A stretch of 64,000 nt of DNA, from the NCBI GenBank assembly GCA_001000675.1, contig LCHW01000003.1:68485-132484 (forward strand), read 5' to 3'. This document shows positions 40,498 through 50,151 of this stretch, piece after piece (position 1 is the first letter of the stretch; every line of letters starts with the position of its first letter). Position numbers and translations under genes: made by a program. Source of the DNA: Candidatus Wolfebacteria bacterium GW2011_GWE2_44_13. Lineage in GTDB: Bacteria > Patescibacteria > Paceibacteria > UBA6257 > UBA9933. Below the pieces are notes generated by a model. It saw only the letters and a list, made by a program, of their open reading frames with translations, was not told the origin of the DNA and did not search any database.

Positions 40498-40806
40498 ATG
40501 CTACTGATAAAAATGCTCGACGAAACCACGGAGACAAAACCTCAGGCGGGTGACTGCATTCTTCTGCGCACTGTTCAAAACCCTCCCGCATTGTTTGTTT
40601 CCGTCGTTCGCCCGATCCCAGCGGCTCATAATCTTCTTCTCGGCAACCACGCAGAGCATGAGCTTTGCCTCGAAGGAATTGCGCCGCGCAACATCCTCGA
40701 AATCATACATCTCTTTGTCAAACTACTTGAGATGAGCGGCGTTAGTACCGTACGCGTTACTACCGTTCATGAAAGCTTCGGGGAAATCAAAATTCTCGCT
40801 GCTTAA
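40498..40806 (+). CDS. Hypothetical protein, single-gene unit
   Basis: A 102-residue soluble mixed alpha/beta protein with two cysteines and no recognised family. It is well supported as a gene: consensus promoter, perfect AGGAGG Shine-Dalgarno 7 nt before the ATG (40485–40490), and a strong terminator right after the stop. Composition is more GC-rich than the neighbouring ileS. It belongs to the same class of small, self-contained units seen at 30700, 33104 and 55711. Confidence 0.7.
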   Translation: MLLIKMLDETTETKPQAGDCILLRTVQNPPALFVSVVRPIPAAHNLLLGNHAEHELCLEGIAPRNILEIIHLFVKLLEMSGVSTVRVTTVHESFGEIKILAA

Positions 40807-40813
40807 CCCCCTC

Positions 40814-40842
40814 CCCCGGACTTATGTCCGGGGCGCTTTTTT
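40814..40842 (+). terminator. Terminator of gene 40498–40806
   Basis: CCCCGGAC–TTAT–GTCCGGGG followed by CGC and TTTTTT. Confidence 0.9.
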
Positions 40843-40856
40843 ATATGCCCAAATAA

Positions 40857-40887
40857 AAGCCCCGCTCCTCGGCAAGGAATGGGGCTT
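40857..40887 (-). terminator. Terminator of the VKOR gene
   Basis: AAGCCCC (40857–40863) pairs with GGGGCTT (40881–40887), with further pairing inside and T-rich exit on the minus strand. Confidence 0.75.
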
Positions 40888-40893
40888 ATTTCT

Positions 40894-41325
40894 TTATTTT
40901 TCTTTTTTCCAGAGATCTATGGCCAACAATGCAGTAACAACTCCGATCGTATCCGAAATAACACAATACAGACACCAGGCTTTTATTACAAACGCCTGCA
41001 GAGCAAATAAGTATAGTGCAAACACTCCACCCAATATAGCCATTGCAAGTACTCGTTGTAATCCTTTTTTTGTCCTTCGTTGTAGATAATACGTTATCAG
41101 AATAATCGTCACCGCATAAAAAATCGCGCCCAATAATGACAACGGAATGCCGAAAATAGCACTATACGTTGATTGCGCTACGGTATCGCAGCCTGAAAAT
41201 GCGAAACAGTTTATTGGGCTTCCGATTATTCGCTTCATCGCCAAATACACTGCATCAGTAAATCCAGCTACACTCAGCGCAAGTATCGTCCAGACGATTA
41301 TTGTGTTGTTCTTACTAGTATCCAT
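40894..41325 (-). CDS. Vitamin K epoxide reductase (VKOR) family thiol oxidoreductase
   Basis: The 143-residue membrane protein has four or five helices and both cysteine pairs of bacterial VKOR: the shuttle pair in NCFAFSGCDTV (about residues 37–43) and the active-site CxxC in AWCLYCVISD. It reoxidises a DsbA-like partner and passes electrons to quinone, driving disulfide formation outside the membrane. A DsbA-family gene lies directly upstream (with a REP pair between), matching this role. Confidence 0.92.
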   Translation of the reverse strand: MDTSKNNTIIVWTILALSVAGFTDAVYLAMKRIIGSPINCFAFSGCDTVAQSTYSAIFGIPLSLLGAIFYAVTIILITYYLQRRTKKGLQRVLAMAILGGVFALYLFALQAFVIKAWCLYCVISDTIGVVTALLAIDLWKKEK

Positions 41326-41336
41326 TTTTATAATTC

Positions 41337-41398
41337 TGTCATTCCCGCGGAGGCGGGAATCTATAGAGCACTGGATTCCCTCCTCCGCGGGAATGACA
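41337..41398. repeat. Paired REP-like palindromes, copies 3 and 4 in inverted orientation
   Basis: TGTCATTCCCGCGGAGGCGG... (41337–41361) and TGGATTCCCTCCTCCGCGGG... (41372–41398) face each other across about 10 nt and could fold into one long hairpin between VKOR and DsbA. Confidence 0.85.
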
Positions 41399-41410
41399 AT
41401 TCAGAAAACA

Positions 41411-42052
41411 TTATTTATTCAATTCATCCTCAACTAATTGCTTCAGCTCCTCGTATGATTGAAATCGAACTTGCGTTTCATTTATAAAGAACGTTGGCGT
41501 TCCTTGTATGCCTTGTGTTCCTCCTTCAGTTATAGCACGTTCTACTCTGCTCGCAAGATCTACTGACTGTACGTCACTTATAAATTTGGGAATATCCAAT
41601 CCAATAAGTGTCGCGTATTCTACTATCGATTGTTGTATATTTTCACTCACCGACCATTCTTCTTGTCGATCAAAGAGCATGTCATGCATTTCCCAAAACT
41701 TGCCCTGCTTCCCTGCTGCCTCAGTGGCAATCGCTGCGGTTTTTGCAAACGCATGCTGTTGTAGTGGAAAATGGCGATACACCATTTGCACATCATCCCC
41801 CTTCTCTTTTTCTAACTCCTTCACGATGCCGTAATAGTATTTACACGCCGGACACTGAAAATCGCTATACTCTACGAGTGTTACTTTTGCGTTTTCATTT
41901 CCTTTTCTCCAATCCGCCGACGATACCGGTATTACTAAATCGCCTATTACTACAGCCGGCTTCGCCACCGCAGCATACATGCCCAATACGATTGCGCCAA
42001 GCCCAATCACTATTAAAAGCCATATAAAAATTTCTTGTCCTTTTTTACTCAT
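41411..42052 (-). CDS. DsbA-family thioredoxin-fold protein
   Basis: The 213-residue protein has an N-terminal membrane anchor (about 8–28), then a thioredoxin fold with EYSDFQCPACKYYY (CPAC active site), RHFPLQQHAFAKTAAIATEAAGKQGKFWEMHD and the cis-proline region QGIQGTPTFFIN. It introduces disulfides into exported proteins on the outer face of the membrane and is recharged by the adjacent VKOR. The start gives a normal signal anchor. Confidence 0.93.
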   Translation of the reverse strand: MSKKGQEIFIWLLIVIGLGAIVLGMYAAVAKPAVVIGDLVIPVSSADWRKGNENAKVTLVEYSDFQCPACKYYYGIVKELEKEKGDDVQMVYRHFPLQQHAFAKTAAIATEAAGKQGKFWEMHDMLFDRQEEWSVSENIQQSIVEYATLIGLDIPKFISDVQSVDLASRVERAITEGGTQGIQGTPTFFINETQVRFQSYEELKQLVEDELNK

Positions 42053-42070
42053 AATGCAAAGGATATCACG

Positions 42071-42094
42071 AAAAAACAGGGCTGAGAAGCCCTG
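42071..42094 (-). terminator. Terminator of nrdJ
   Basis: CAGGGCT–GAGA–AGCCCTG (42077–42094) followed by TTTTTT on the minus strand. Confidence 0.85.
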
Positions 42095-42108
42095 CTTTTT
42101 ACTTTGTA

Positions 42109-44700
42109 TTAGCTACACAATCCCCATCCACAGTTTGGGCACTTTCTGCATCCCTCCTGTCGGACGAGCTTTGTTTTACAGCTTGGGCAATGCGTAATTT
42201 CTTTTACTTGTCCAGCGAAATCGTCTGCATTCAATGCTGATGGTGCTGGAGATAGCCCTAGCTCTATCGTACTCGTAGGCGCGCCTGCTTTGTGATAGAT
42301 TGCCATTCCCTTTGCTTTTTCATCCTTGATAACAGTCATCTCGCTTTCTTTCTTTTCCTTGTCGCCCTTCTTAGAGCCTGCATTCAATACTTGTAGCGTC
42401 AATGACTTATCTCGATACACGGTAACTCCCTTACAGCCGAGTTCATGTGCCATCAAATAAATTTCTTTGATATCCTCAACGGTTGCTGTTGCTGGTAAGT
42501 TGTTTGTTTTGGAAATAGAAGAGTCGGTCCAACGCTGCAAAAGTCCAAGCACCTTTACGTGATCCTTTGGTGCAATGTCCATGGATGTGACAAACACCTT
42601 TTTGAGTTTCGGTGGGATATATGAAACATTTCGCACGCTTCCGCTTACTCCTGAAACATCCTTAAGTAATGCATCGTCCATCAACCCTTCGCGCTGCATG
42701 CGATCTTCGAATACTGGATCGACGTAGAAGAAGCTTCCGATTGTGATACTCTTTTCAAACACAAGGCTAAATACTGGTTCAATGCCCGAAGAACATCCTG
42801 CGATCATCGAGATAGATCCGGTTGGCGCAAGTACGGTCGTAAATCCGTTACGAATACCGTGCTGTTCCATTTTCTTAACCAATCCTTTCCAATCTTGCTT
42901 CCATGATGCTTTGTCTTTAAACGCAGCGAATGGCATCTGGCCGTCCTTGTATGCAGACTTATCGAACATCGGCATGCGTCCTCGTTCTTTTGCAAGATCG
43001 ACAGAAGCAACCTTTGTCTGATAATTCAAGAATTCCATAAGGTCTTCCATGAAGGCAAAACCTTCCTTGGAGTCATACGGAATCTCCAGCTCATACAACA
43101 AATCTCCCAATCCCATCATGCCGAACCCAATCTTTCGCGTTGAAAGCGTCATTGCCTCAATTTCCGGCATTGGATATTTATTTACGTCGATAACGTTATC
43201 GAGCAATCGCATTGCTACTTGGATATCCGCTGCGAGCCGATCCCAATTAAATTGCGCTTTCTTACCACCATTCTTTTCTGCGTAGCTCCATACGTTGATT
43301 GAACCAAGGTTGCAACTTTCATATGGATACAACACTACCTCTCCGCATGGGTTTGTGCTTTCAATTGGCCCCATGGATTTCAAGAACGGATTGTGTTCGT
43401 TGATGTTGTCAAAAAACAACGCTCCTGGCTCAGCAGACTCCCATGCCTGATACGCGATCAAATCGAAGAGTTGCTCTGGATCAACTTCTTTTACCACTTT
43501 TCCACTTCGTGGGCTCAATAATTGATACGGCTTCTTTTCTTTTAATGCTTTCCAAAAATCAGGCATCAACATAACCGATATGTTGAAGTTGCGTAGGCCC
43601 TTGTTTCCTTCCTTTGCTTTAATAAACTTTTCAATGTCTGGGTGATTACTGTTCAAAATACCCATGTTTGCGCCTCGTCGAATACCTCCCTGCTTAATAA
43701 CTTCTGTCATGTTATCGAACATCGACATAAAGCTTATTGGGCCTGATGCAGTGCCGCCCGTCGTTTTTACAAAATCTCCTTCAGGTCGCAAGTGTGAGAA
43801 ATTGTATCCAACCCCTCCCCCTGACTTAAAGATAACCGCCGCTGACTTGAGCGTATCCATAATCAAGTCAATTGAATCTTCAACTCCTAGCGTGAAGCAT
43901 GCGCTCCCCATGCCCAAATGATTTCCAAAGTTTGCAATTGCTGGCGTGTTTGGAAGAAACTTTCGCCCAATCATTAACGCATAGTACCCTTCTAACTCAG
44001 CTGCATATTTATCAAAATATCCTTGCTTAAATAGCTCAAGCAACTCTCCCCAGGAAACTTTTATTTTTCGCTCCCCTGCGGTGCGCGTATACAATCGATG
44101 CAATGCTTCTATATGGAACTCGTTCAACTTGTACTTTCCTATTGCAAGCTTTCCATCAAGCTTCTTGTACTCGATATCTTCTACGCGATGTTCGGTTCCG
44201 CCTGGGCGTCGCTGGAACAACTTTGCATCGTAAAATAGCGAGGCAATCGTGATGTGTGTTGCTACGCGTTGGAAAAGCTCCTTAGGTGTCTCGATAACAC
44301 TACCCTCTTCGTCCTTAACCAAATAACGACTTGCTAAAACGCGAAGCGCGTTAAGATCAAACTTTTTATCAACTTCATCAATCTCCTCTTTGTTCAATAT
44401 CTGCTCTTTCTGGTGACGAATATCTGCACGATGCTCTCGATACAAAATATACGACTTCGCCATCTTGGCGTGCCCTGTTTCGATCAACACCTGCTCAACC
44501 ATGTCCTGAATTTCTTCCACCTCAGGAGTTGTTCCTTTTTTTGTATCAGCAACGCGCGTAACAACATCTTTTGCAAGCGTTTCCGCTAGCTCCCAATTCT
44601 CTTCTCCTACGGCAACCGACACTTTGTAAATTGCTTTTACAATCTTTTCGATGTTAAACGGAACAACCTGACCGTTTCTCTTGAGCACTGTCTTGAACAT
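42109..44700 (-). CDS. nrdJ: Adenosylcobalamin-dependent (class II) ribonucleotide reductase
   Basis: The 863-residue enzyme starts with an ATP-cone (about 5–95). The catalytic barrel shows FLPNTPAIANFG, STNPCGEVVLYPYESCNLGSIN (substrate loop and active-site cysteines) and VLAPTGSISMIAGCSSGIEPVFS. The C-terminus has a zinc-ribbon-like tail (CPSCKTKL, CRKCPNCGWGLCS) that supplies redox cysteines. It makes deoxyribonucleotides without needing oxygen or a small subunit, and depends on B12. No cobalamin riboswitch was recognised in the upstream 160 nt. Confidence 0.95.
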   Translation of the reverse strand: MFKTVLKRNGQVVPFNIEKIVKAIYKVSVAVGEENWELAETLAKDVVTRVADTKKGTTPEVEEIQDMVEQVLIETGHAKMAKSYILYREHRADIRHQKEQILNKEEIDEVDKKFDLNALRVLASRYLVKDEEGSVIETPKELFQRVATHITIASLFYDAKLFQRRPGGTEHRVEDIEYKKLDGKLAIGKYKLNEFHIEALHRLYTRTAGERKIKVSWGELLELFKQGYFDKYAAELEGYYALMIGRKFLPNTPAIANFGNHLGMGSACFTLGVEDSIDLIMDTLKSAAVIFKSGGGVGYNFSHLRPEGDFVKTTGGTASGPISFMSMFDNMTEVIKQGGIRRGANMGILNSNHPDIEKFIKAKEGNKGLRNFNISVMLMPDFWKALKEKKPYQLLSPRSGKVVKEVDPEQLFDLIAYQAWESAEPGALFFDNINEHNPFLKSMGPIESTNPCGEVVLYPYESCNLGSINVWSYAEKNGGKKAQFNWDRLAADIQVAMRLLDNVIDVNKYPMPEIEAMTLSTRKIGFGMMGLGDLLYELEIPYDSKEGFAFMEDLMEFLNYQTKVASVDLAKERGRMPMFDKSAYKDGQMPFAAFKDKASWKQDWKGLVKKMEQHGIRNGFTTVLAPTGSISMIAGCSSGIEPVFSLVFEKSITIGSFFYVDPVFEDRMQREGLMDDALLKDVSGVSGSVRNVSYIPPKLKKVFVTSMDIAPKDHVKVLGLLQRWTDSSISKTNNLPATATVEDIKEIYLMAHELGCKGVTVYRDKSLTLQVLNAGSKKGDKEKKESEMTVIKDEKAKGMAIYHKAGAPTSTIELGLSPAPSALNADDFAGQVKEITHCPSCKTKLVRQEGCRKCPNCGWGLCS

Positions 44701-44802
44701 AGAGTGAGTGACTAATAGCTCCCCGCATTGAATACTCCGTCTGTCTGCCGTGGATTCAGAACAATTCGCTATCGCCGATATTGGTTATTGGATTTTTATT
44801 AG

Positions 44803-44843
44803 ATCCTTCGGCTCACCCGCCTACTGACGGGTTCGCTCAGGAT
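44803..44843. repeat. Palindromic repeat between nrdJ and ftsZ
   Basis: ATCCT...AGGAT outer arms enclose an ACCCG/CGGGT stem. A second hairpin (AAAACGC/GCGTTTT) follows at the ftsZ stop and may act as its terminator. Confidence 0.55.
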
Positions 44844-44859
44844 AAAACGCAGGAGCGTT

Positions 44860-46188
44860 TTATTTTTTTCGCCTTCGCAGGAAAGCTGGAATATCCCATT
44901 CCTTTTCTTTCTCCTCGATTATTTCCTCTTCTTCGTAATCATCTACAGCCCCTACTCGCTCGATGGGAGTGGACTTAACTTCCTCCCGCTCCTCTCGCAT
45001 ATTCTGATTTGCAATACCTTCGAAGGGGAGGCTGCTACTTACCCGCACTGGAAGATCTGCACTTTCAGTGAAATAAGAATCGTATCGTCCATCACGCGTA
45101 AGCGTGTCTGAAAAACCAGTGGCGATTAATGTTATTTTCAACTGACCCTTGTTTAGCTTTCTATCATAATACGTTCCGAAGATAATCTTTGCAGATTGAT
45201 CGGCGCTTTCTGCTACTGCACTCGCGATCTCATTGATTTCGTGCATCTTAAGATCATTTCTTCCTGAAACACACAACAAAATTCCTCGTGCACCCTCAAC
45301 CGAGGTCTCGAGCAGTGGTGAATTAATCGCGGCACTCGCTGCTTTCCCGGCGCGACCATTACCCGATGCAATACCCAAGCCAACCATTGCTGAACCTGAA
45401 TCTCGCATGACTGCTTTTACGTCTGCGAAGTCGATGTTGATAATTCCTGGTGTTAAAATCAACTCTGTTACCCCTCGTACTGAATCTCGCAAAATCTTGT
45501 CCACTTCCTCGAATGCCTTCATTAGCGAAGTGTCTTTACTGATAATGGAAAATATTCGGTCGTTTGGAATAGTAATGAGCGTATCAACTCTATCTCTCAT
45601 TCTGATGATACCTTCTTCTGCAATGCGCGCTCGCTGTCCTCCTTCAAATGCGAACGGTTTTGTTACGATACCTACGGTAAGAATACCTAAGTCTTTTGCA
45701 ATTTCAGCAACCACCGGCGCAGCTCCTGTTCCTGTGCCACCTCCAAAACCTGCGGTGACAAATATCATATCCGCATCTTTAATTGCTTCTGTTATTTCAG
45801 CTCTATTTTCTTCTGCTGCCTGCTTTCCGAGCTCAGGGTTCATTCCTGTTCCCATTCCTTTTGTAAGGTTCTTGCCGATGTAGATACGCTTCTTTGCCTG
45901 CGCTTGATTCAAATCCTGTAAGTCGGTATTGATTGCGATCAATTCAACGCCTTTAGGAAAATCTTCGTACATGCGCGTTATCGCATTCCCTCCTCCTCCT
46001 CCAACACCAATCACCTTAATACGTACCACAACTTGCTCCTCCCTTCCCTTCACGGTATTTACTAGCTTTGCTTTTGATGTGCTCTCTCCTTTGCTCTTTT
46101 CCTTTTTATTTACCACGGGCCGCTTTACTTCCACTGCTTCCTTGCTTGCCGTTGTTGGCTTTGCTTTTGTTGTTTTTTTCGCTTTCAT
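44860..46188 (-). CDS. ftsZ: Cell division protein FtsZ
   Basis: The 442-residue tubulin homologue has a Lys/Thr-rich N-terminal extension (about 1–50) before IKVIGVGGGGGNAI. The GTP signature FGGGTGTGAAPVVAEIA follows, then NIDFADVKAVM (T7 region) and the C-terminal domain. An acidic linker and a short tail ending in basic residues (WDIPAFLRRRKK) follow; the DIPAFLR peptide is the contact site for FtsA. It forms the division ring. ftsA lies directly upstream. Confidence 0.97.
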   Translation of the reverse strand: MKAKKTTKAKPTTASKEAVEVKRPVVNKKEKSKGESTSKAKLVNTVKGREEQVVVRIKVIGVGGGGGNAITRMYEDFPKGVELIAINTDLQDLNQAQAKKRIYIGKNLTKGMGTGMNPELGKQAAEENRAEITEAIKDADMIFVTAGFGGGTGTGAAPVVAEIAKDLGILTVGIVTKPFAFEGGQRARIAEEGIIRMRDRVDTLITIPNDRIFSIISKDTSLMKAFEEVDKILRDSVRGVTELILTPGIINIDFADVKAVMRDSGSAMVGLGIASGNGRAGKAASAAINSPLLETSVEGARGILLCVSGRNDLKMHEINEIASAVAESADQSAKIIFGTYYDRKLNKGQLKITLIATGFSDTLTRDGRYDSYFTESADLPVRVSSSLPFEGIANQNMREEREEVKSTPIERVGAVDDYEEEEIIEEKEKEWDIPAFLRRRKK

Positions 46189-46281
46189 AATAGTGTTTCA
46201 AATCTTGTACGCTTGGGTGAAATGCAATACCTGCGAGTCTTATCTCGCGCGCTACGGCAGTTCGCTAAGAGCGCAAGTTTG

Positions 46282-47511
46282 TTATGGAATTATTTGTTTA
46301 AATATTTTCTTTATTATTCTCACGATCTGATTCCCTTCAGGGTCGTGTCCTCCACCCAGTTGATGACTCCCTTCGACCAGCAGCCCTGCTGCTACAATAA
46401 ATTGCACGTCTTCAAGCTTTTCAAGCATGTCTTGGCTTACCACATCAAATATATTCACTTCACAATTTGCCATATGCACTGGCAAATTTAATTCATGTCG
46501 CGCGAGTTCGATAATACCCGAGGTCTTCGAACCTCCGCCGCACAATATCACTCCTGCGGGCAAGTGCGTTTTCTTTACTGCACGCAATTCATTTCCTACG
46601 AGCTCAAATATTTCTGCCAATCGCGATTCAATAACCTCTACAACTTCCTTTCGCGTAATTACTCCTTTTAACTTTGAATCAACCTCACTGAGATCAATCT
46701 TTTCTTTTGTCGATATATCTCGCGCTGATGCATGTCCAAATTTCACCTTAATCTTTTCTGCGGTTGCGATTGATGACTTTAGCTTTACCGCGAGATCGTT
46801 TGTGATATGTGCTGCGCCGATAGGAAATACCTTTATGCTCGCTAGTTTATTTTCCTCGAACACTACCATACTTGTTGTTCCTGCGCCGATATCGATTAAT
46901 ACTACTCCTAGATCCTTATGTGCCTTTGTTAGTGCGGCATGGGAAGCAGCAATCGGACCATATACAATATTTTCATCTTCGATACGTCCATCTGCTTGAT
47001 CAACTGCCTGTGTTAAATTATTTAAAATCTCGCTAAATGCGCTCACGATCATACTGGAAACTTCTAATCGCGTTCCAGTCATTCCTAACGGTTTTTGGAT
47101 TTGGTCTACTCCGTCAACAATATACTCCTGTACTAATGTATGAATCTTTTTTAAATTCTTATCTGTCCTGATTGCTTCAGACCCGGCAATTGCCCGATCC
47201 ATATCCTCCTGACTTATCTCGCTCGTTCCTCGCGATACTGCAGCGATTCCGCGCGAACTATTTACCATAACGCGCTTTCCGTTTACATTCACAAATAAAT
47301 TATCGAGGACTGACTTATCAATCCCTGCAATTTCATCAAATGCCGCCGCAAGTGCTACGGCCGCAGCATCCACGTCGGTTACCTCTCCTTTATTCACTCC
47401 CCCTGAAGGAACTTTAATAGCCTCTACGATTGATAGCTTTCCGTCTTTACCGACTTCCGCAACCAATAATTTTATTTCCGCTGTTCCTAAATCAAGTGCA
47501 GTGATAAACAT
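46282..47511 (-). CDS. ftsA: Cell division protein FtsA
   Basis: A 409-residue actin-fold ATPase with LDLGTAEIKLLVAEVG (phosphate 1), VLIDIGAGTTSMVVFE (phosphate 2), ILCGGGSKTSGIIELAR (adenosine loop) and a C-terminal amphipathic helix (VRIIKKIFKQIIP) that should bind the membrane. It anchors FtsZ filaments, and the FtsZ C-terminal peptide is conserved downstream. The two genes are 93 nt apart. Confidence 0.96.
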   Translation of the reverse strand: MFITALDLGTAEIKLLVAEVGKDGKLSIVEAIKVPSGGVNKGEVTDVDAAAVALAAAFDEIAGIDKSVLDNLFVNVNGKRVMVNSSRGIAAVSRGTSEISQEDMDRAIAGSEAIRTDKNLKKIHTLVQEYIVDGVDQIQKPLGMTGTRLEVSSMIVSAFSEILNNLTQAVDQADGRIEDENIVYGPIAASHAALTKAHKDLGVVLIDIGAGTTSMVVFEENKLASIKVFPIGAAHITNDLAVKLKSSIATAEKIKVKFGHASARDISTKEKIDLSEVDSKLKGVITRKEVVEVIESRLAEIFELVGNELRAVKKTHLPAGVILCGGGSKTSGIIELARHELNLPVHMANCEVNIFDVVSQDMLEKLEDVQFIVAAGLLVEGSHQLGGGHDPEGNQIVRIIKKIFKQIIP

Positions 47512-47547
47512 GTGGGGTAAATTTCTAATAAATAATAGTTTTCTCTT

Positions 47548-47994
47548 TTATAATGACTTCATTATTTGCGCTTCTTTTTTTTCCATCGTTACAGCGTCTT
47601 TATCCTCAATATGATCATATCCAAAGAGATGCAGCACTCCATGTACGAGTAAAAAGTCTATTCCCAGAAAACCTTCGGCTTTCTTTTTGCTCTTTTTAAC
47701 CCACCAATCGCTCGACATGTCCGGATTAAGATAAATTTCTCCTTTCCTTTGTACTCCATCTTTGGGATGCACAAATTGCTTCGGCTCTTCAAAACTCAAC
47801 ACATTTGTTGAAGCATCTTTCCCTCGATACTTCTTATTCAACGCTCGCATCTTTCTGTTCCCGATTAAAAACACTTCGATTGACACACCCTCTTTTTTTA
47901 GAACTGCAAGAATCTCCAATACCTTTTTTTGTACTGGACGAGCGAGTGTCTCAAACTTCTTTTCGATGCTTTGCACCGTTACTGCATTGGTCAT
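47548..47994 (-). CDS. ybeY: Endoribonuclease YbeY, 16S rRNA maturation
   Basis: From the ATG at 47994 the protein is 148 residues. It has LNKKYRGKDASTNVLSF and the zinc-binding HGVLHLFGYDH motif (HGxLHLxGYDH) that identifies the family, then EDKDAVTMEKKE. YbeY trims the 3' end of 16S rRNA and takes part in ribosome quality control. The longer frame to 48069 runs into the terminator of the upstream M50 gene and was rejected. Confidence 0.93.
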   Translation of the reverse strand: MTNAVTVQSIEKKFETLARPVQKKVLEILAVLKKEGVSIEVFLIGNRKMRALNKKYRGKDASTNVLSFEEPKQFVHPKDGVQRKGEIYLNPDMSSDWWVKKSKKKAEGFLGIDFLLVHGVLHLFGYDHIEDKDAVTMEKKEAQIMKSL

Positions 47995-48040
47995 ACTGTG
48001 ATGCGTTACCCTGATTTTATCAAAAGCCCCCCTAAAAAAC

Positions 48041-48064
48041 AAATGCGCCTTTTGGGGCGCATTT
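48041..48064 (-). terminator. Terminator of the M50 peptidase gene
   Basis: AAATGCGCC/GGCGCATTT-type stem with T-rich exit on the minus strand. Confidence 0.8.
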
Positions 48065-48086
48065 GGCAATTTTCTCTATCCTCTAT

Positions 48087-48698
48087 TTACAAAAATAGTA
48101 ACACGAGTATCAGCCCCATTAACAGGAATGGCCCATTCTTTTCCAAAAATAGCTCCACCCCGTACCATTTTTTGGGCAACAGCATAAACAATACCTTTGA
48201 CCCATCGAGTGGCGGCAATGGGACCAAGTTAATAACCCCGAGCCACATACTTACTTGTACAATAACCCCTAATAATCCTGGTAATATTGGGTTTATTGTT
48301 GCAAACCAGCCACCTTGCCAAGGGAATACCTGCGCAAACATATCAACATGCGCCCCTGAAATGGCGAGCATACCATAAAATATTCCCGCAATTATAAAAT
48401 TACTCGCCGGACCAGCAAGTGCAATCAGCCCGCTATCCCTCTTTGGCCTCTTCAAAAATGCTGGGTTGAATGGAACTGGCCTTGCCCAACCAAACAAAAT
48501 CGGGCTTTGCAACATAAACAACATGGCCGGTAGAAATATCGATCCCATCGGATCAATGTGCTTTACCGGATTCAACGTTAACCGCCCCGCATCCTTTGCA
48601 GTCGGATCGCCTAACTTGTATGCCATAGCACCATGTGCCACTTCGTGGATAATTGCGGCAAACAAAAATACAAATAAATAGAAAAATGAGATAATCAT
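48087..48698 (-). CDS. Site-2 protease-type (M50) membrane metallopeptidase
   Basis: A 203-residue protein with five or six transmembrane helices. Helix 1–2 bears the zinc-binding HEVAH motif and GRLTLNPVKHIDPMGSI, and the later NLVPLPPLDGSKVL supplies the conserved Asp ligand (NPxPxLDG type). These are the marks of short, PDZ-less M50B proteases that cut within the membrane. The substrate is unknown; other family members cut anti-sigma factors. Confidence 0.92.
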   Translation of the reverse strand: MIISFFYLFVFLFAAIIHEVAHGAMAYKLGDPTAKDAGRLTLNPVKHIDPMGSIFLPAMLFMLQSPILFGWARPVPFNPAFLKRPKRDSGLIALAGPASNFIIAGIFYGMLAISGAHVDMFAQVFPWQGGWFATINPILPGLLGVIVQVSMWLGVINLVPLPPLDGSKVLFMLLPKKWYGVELFLEKNGPFLLMGLILVLLFL

Positions 48699-48741
48699 GT
48701 CTTTACTATAGTATACGAACGAATGATGCGCGGAACAAGAG

Positions 48742-50151
48742 TTATAACTCTATACAATAATCACAATTGTTAATTATTTCTTCCCTGTTTTCCGCTATCA
48801 ACACCGTATTATTTTTATCGATAATCTTTTGTAACACTTTCATAAGTGTCGGCAAATTACTTAAATGCAGCCCTCGAGACGGTATGTCTAAAATATATAC
48901 ACATCGATCGCTTAGTTTTTTGGATAGTATCTTTGCTAAACGCACTCGTTGTGCCTCTCCCCCGCTTAAGGTGTTTGATCGTTGCCCGAGTTCTAAATAA
49001 CCCAGCCCAACCTCCTGTAAAAATCCTAGCTTCCTTACTACTAAGGAGTTCTCCGCAAATAGCTCCACTGCTTCATCTATCGTCATTTCTAATACATTAG
49101 CGATGGACTTATCTTTATATACCGCACGACTTATTTTTTCGTTCGTTTTTTTATCTCTTTTTATATTAAAGCTAAAGGCCGATTTCCCTAATCGCAGCTT
49201 TTTGCTTTCTGGAAGTTTCGCATATACATCCCGGATACTATCCCATATGCCTAGATATGTTGCTGGAGTACTCGTTGCGACTGCACTCAACAAGGATTGA
49301 TCCACAAAATATGATCGTCTAATATTTGTCTTTCCCTCAATCGATTCAAATCCCTTCCTTACTTTCCATGCACCAGCGCCCTTAAATAAAGCACCATACA
49401 CAACAGAAAGCATTGTCGACTTACCAGAGCCCATTCCCCCTGCAATACAAACGAGACTCCCTAACGGGAATTTCATTTCTCCGTTTTTTATATTATTTTT
49501 ATTAATTCCTTTTATCGCCAGCCATTTCCGCTGCATTGCTTGCGCTTTATTGTTTGGATTCCTTTTATAATCAATTTGCTCAGCTCGATTTGAAAATGCA
49601 TACACTGCGGTTTGCGTCTTTGCCTTTTTAAATTCCTCCATCGAACCTTCGAAAATAACCTCGCCTCCTTTTGCTCCTGCGTCTGGGCCGAATTCTATCA
49701 CATACTCTGCGCTTCTTATGATGTCTTTGTTATGCTCTACAACAATAACTGAAGCGCCCATTTTTACTATCTCTCTTAAAAGACTTACAATGCCATCTCT
49801 GTCCTTTTTTGCCATTCCTGCGCATGGCTCATCCACAATCAATAAGTCTCCTGCCTTTACTTCTTTCACCATCTCTCGTAACCGCTTGTTATTCGTTTCC
49901 CCTAAGCTCATTCGCCCCTGTGCCTTTACTTTTTGGCTGATGGCAAATACTTTCGGCAGCGGTCCTACTTCTGCCTCTACAGAATGCCCTTGCGATGCCT
50001 TAACGATAACGTCGTATATGAGTGACGATTTTCCACTCCCGCTCTTTCCTACTATTACTACTAGCTTATTTAGCGGGATATCGACGCTTATATTTTTTAA
50101 ATTATTTGCGGTGGCGTTCTTAATGCGAATTGTGTCTATTTTCTTTTTCAT
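48742..50151 (-). CDS. Compact UvrA-like ABC ATPase
   Basis: The 469 residues hold two UvrA-type nucleotide-binding domains but none of the zinc-finger or UvrB-binding insertions (UvrA is about 940). NBD1 has VVIVGKSGSGKSS, a degenerate signature (MSLGETNNKR) and an intact LLIVDEP. NBD2 has GGMGSGKST and a good signature LSGGEAQRVRLAK, but Walker B reads YILDIPSRG, with Ile in place of the catalytic Glu. The phrase FGPDAGAKGGEVIFEG is typical of UvrA. It overlaps the EndoQ-like gene by ATGA, so a joint role in DNA damage recognition and cleavage is inferred. Confidence 0.8.
   Translation of the reverse strand: MKKKIDTIRIKNATANNLKNISVDIPLNKLVVIVGKSGSGKSSLIYDVIVKASQGHSVEAEVGPLPKVFAISQKVKAQGRMSLGETNNKRLREMVKEVKAGDLLIVDEPCAGMAKKDRDGIVSLLREIVKMGASVIVVEHNKDIIRSAEYVIEFGPDAGAKGGEVIFEGSMEEFKKAKTQTAVYAFSNRAEQIDYKRNPNNKAQAMQRKWLAIKGINKNNIKNGEMKFPLGSLVCIAGGMGSGKSTMLSVVYGALFKGAGAWKVRKGFESIEGKTNIRRSYFVDQSLLSAVATSTPATYLGIWDSIRDVYAKLPESKKLRLGKSAFSFNIKRDKKTNEKISRAVYKDKSIANVLEMTIDEAVELFAENSLVVRKLGFLQEVGLGYLELGQRSNTLSGGEAQRVRLAKILSKKLSDRCVYILDIPSRGLHLSNLPTLMKVLQKIIDKNNTVLIAENREEIINNCDYCIEL

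Noticed and set aside
44701..44859. Cobalamin riboswitch upstream of nrdJ
   Set aside because: The region is short and lacks the conserved B12-box sequence.
47995..48069. Longer start for ybeY
   Set aside because: It runs into the terminator hairpin of the M50 gene; YbeY proteins start near residue 26 of that frame.
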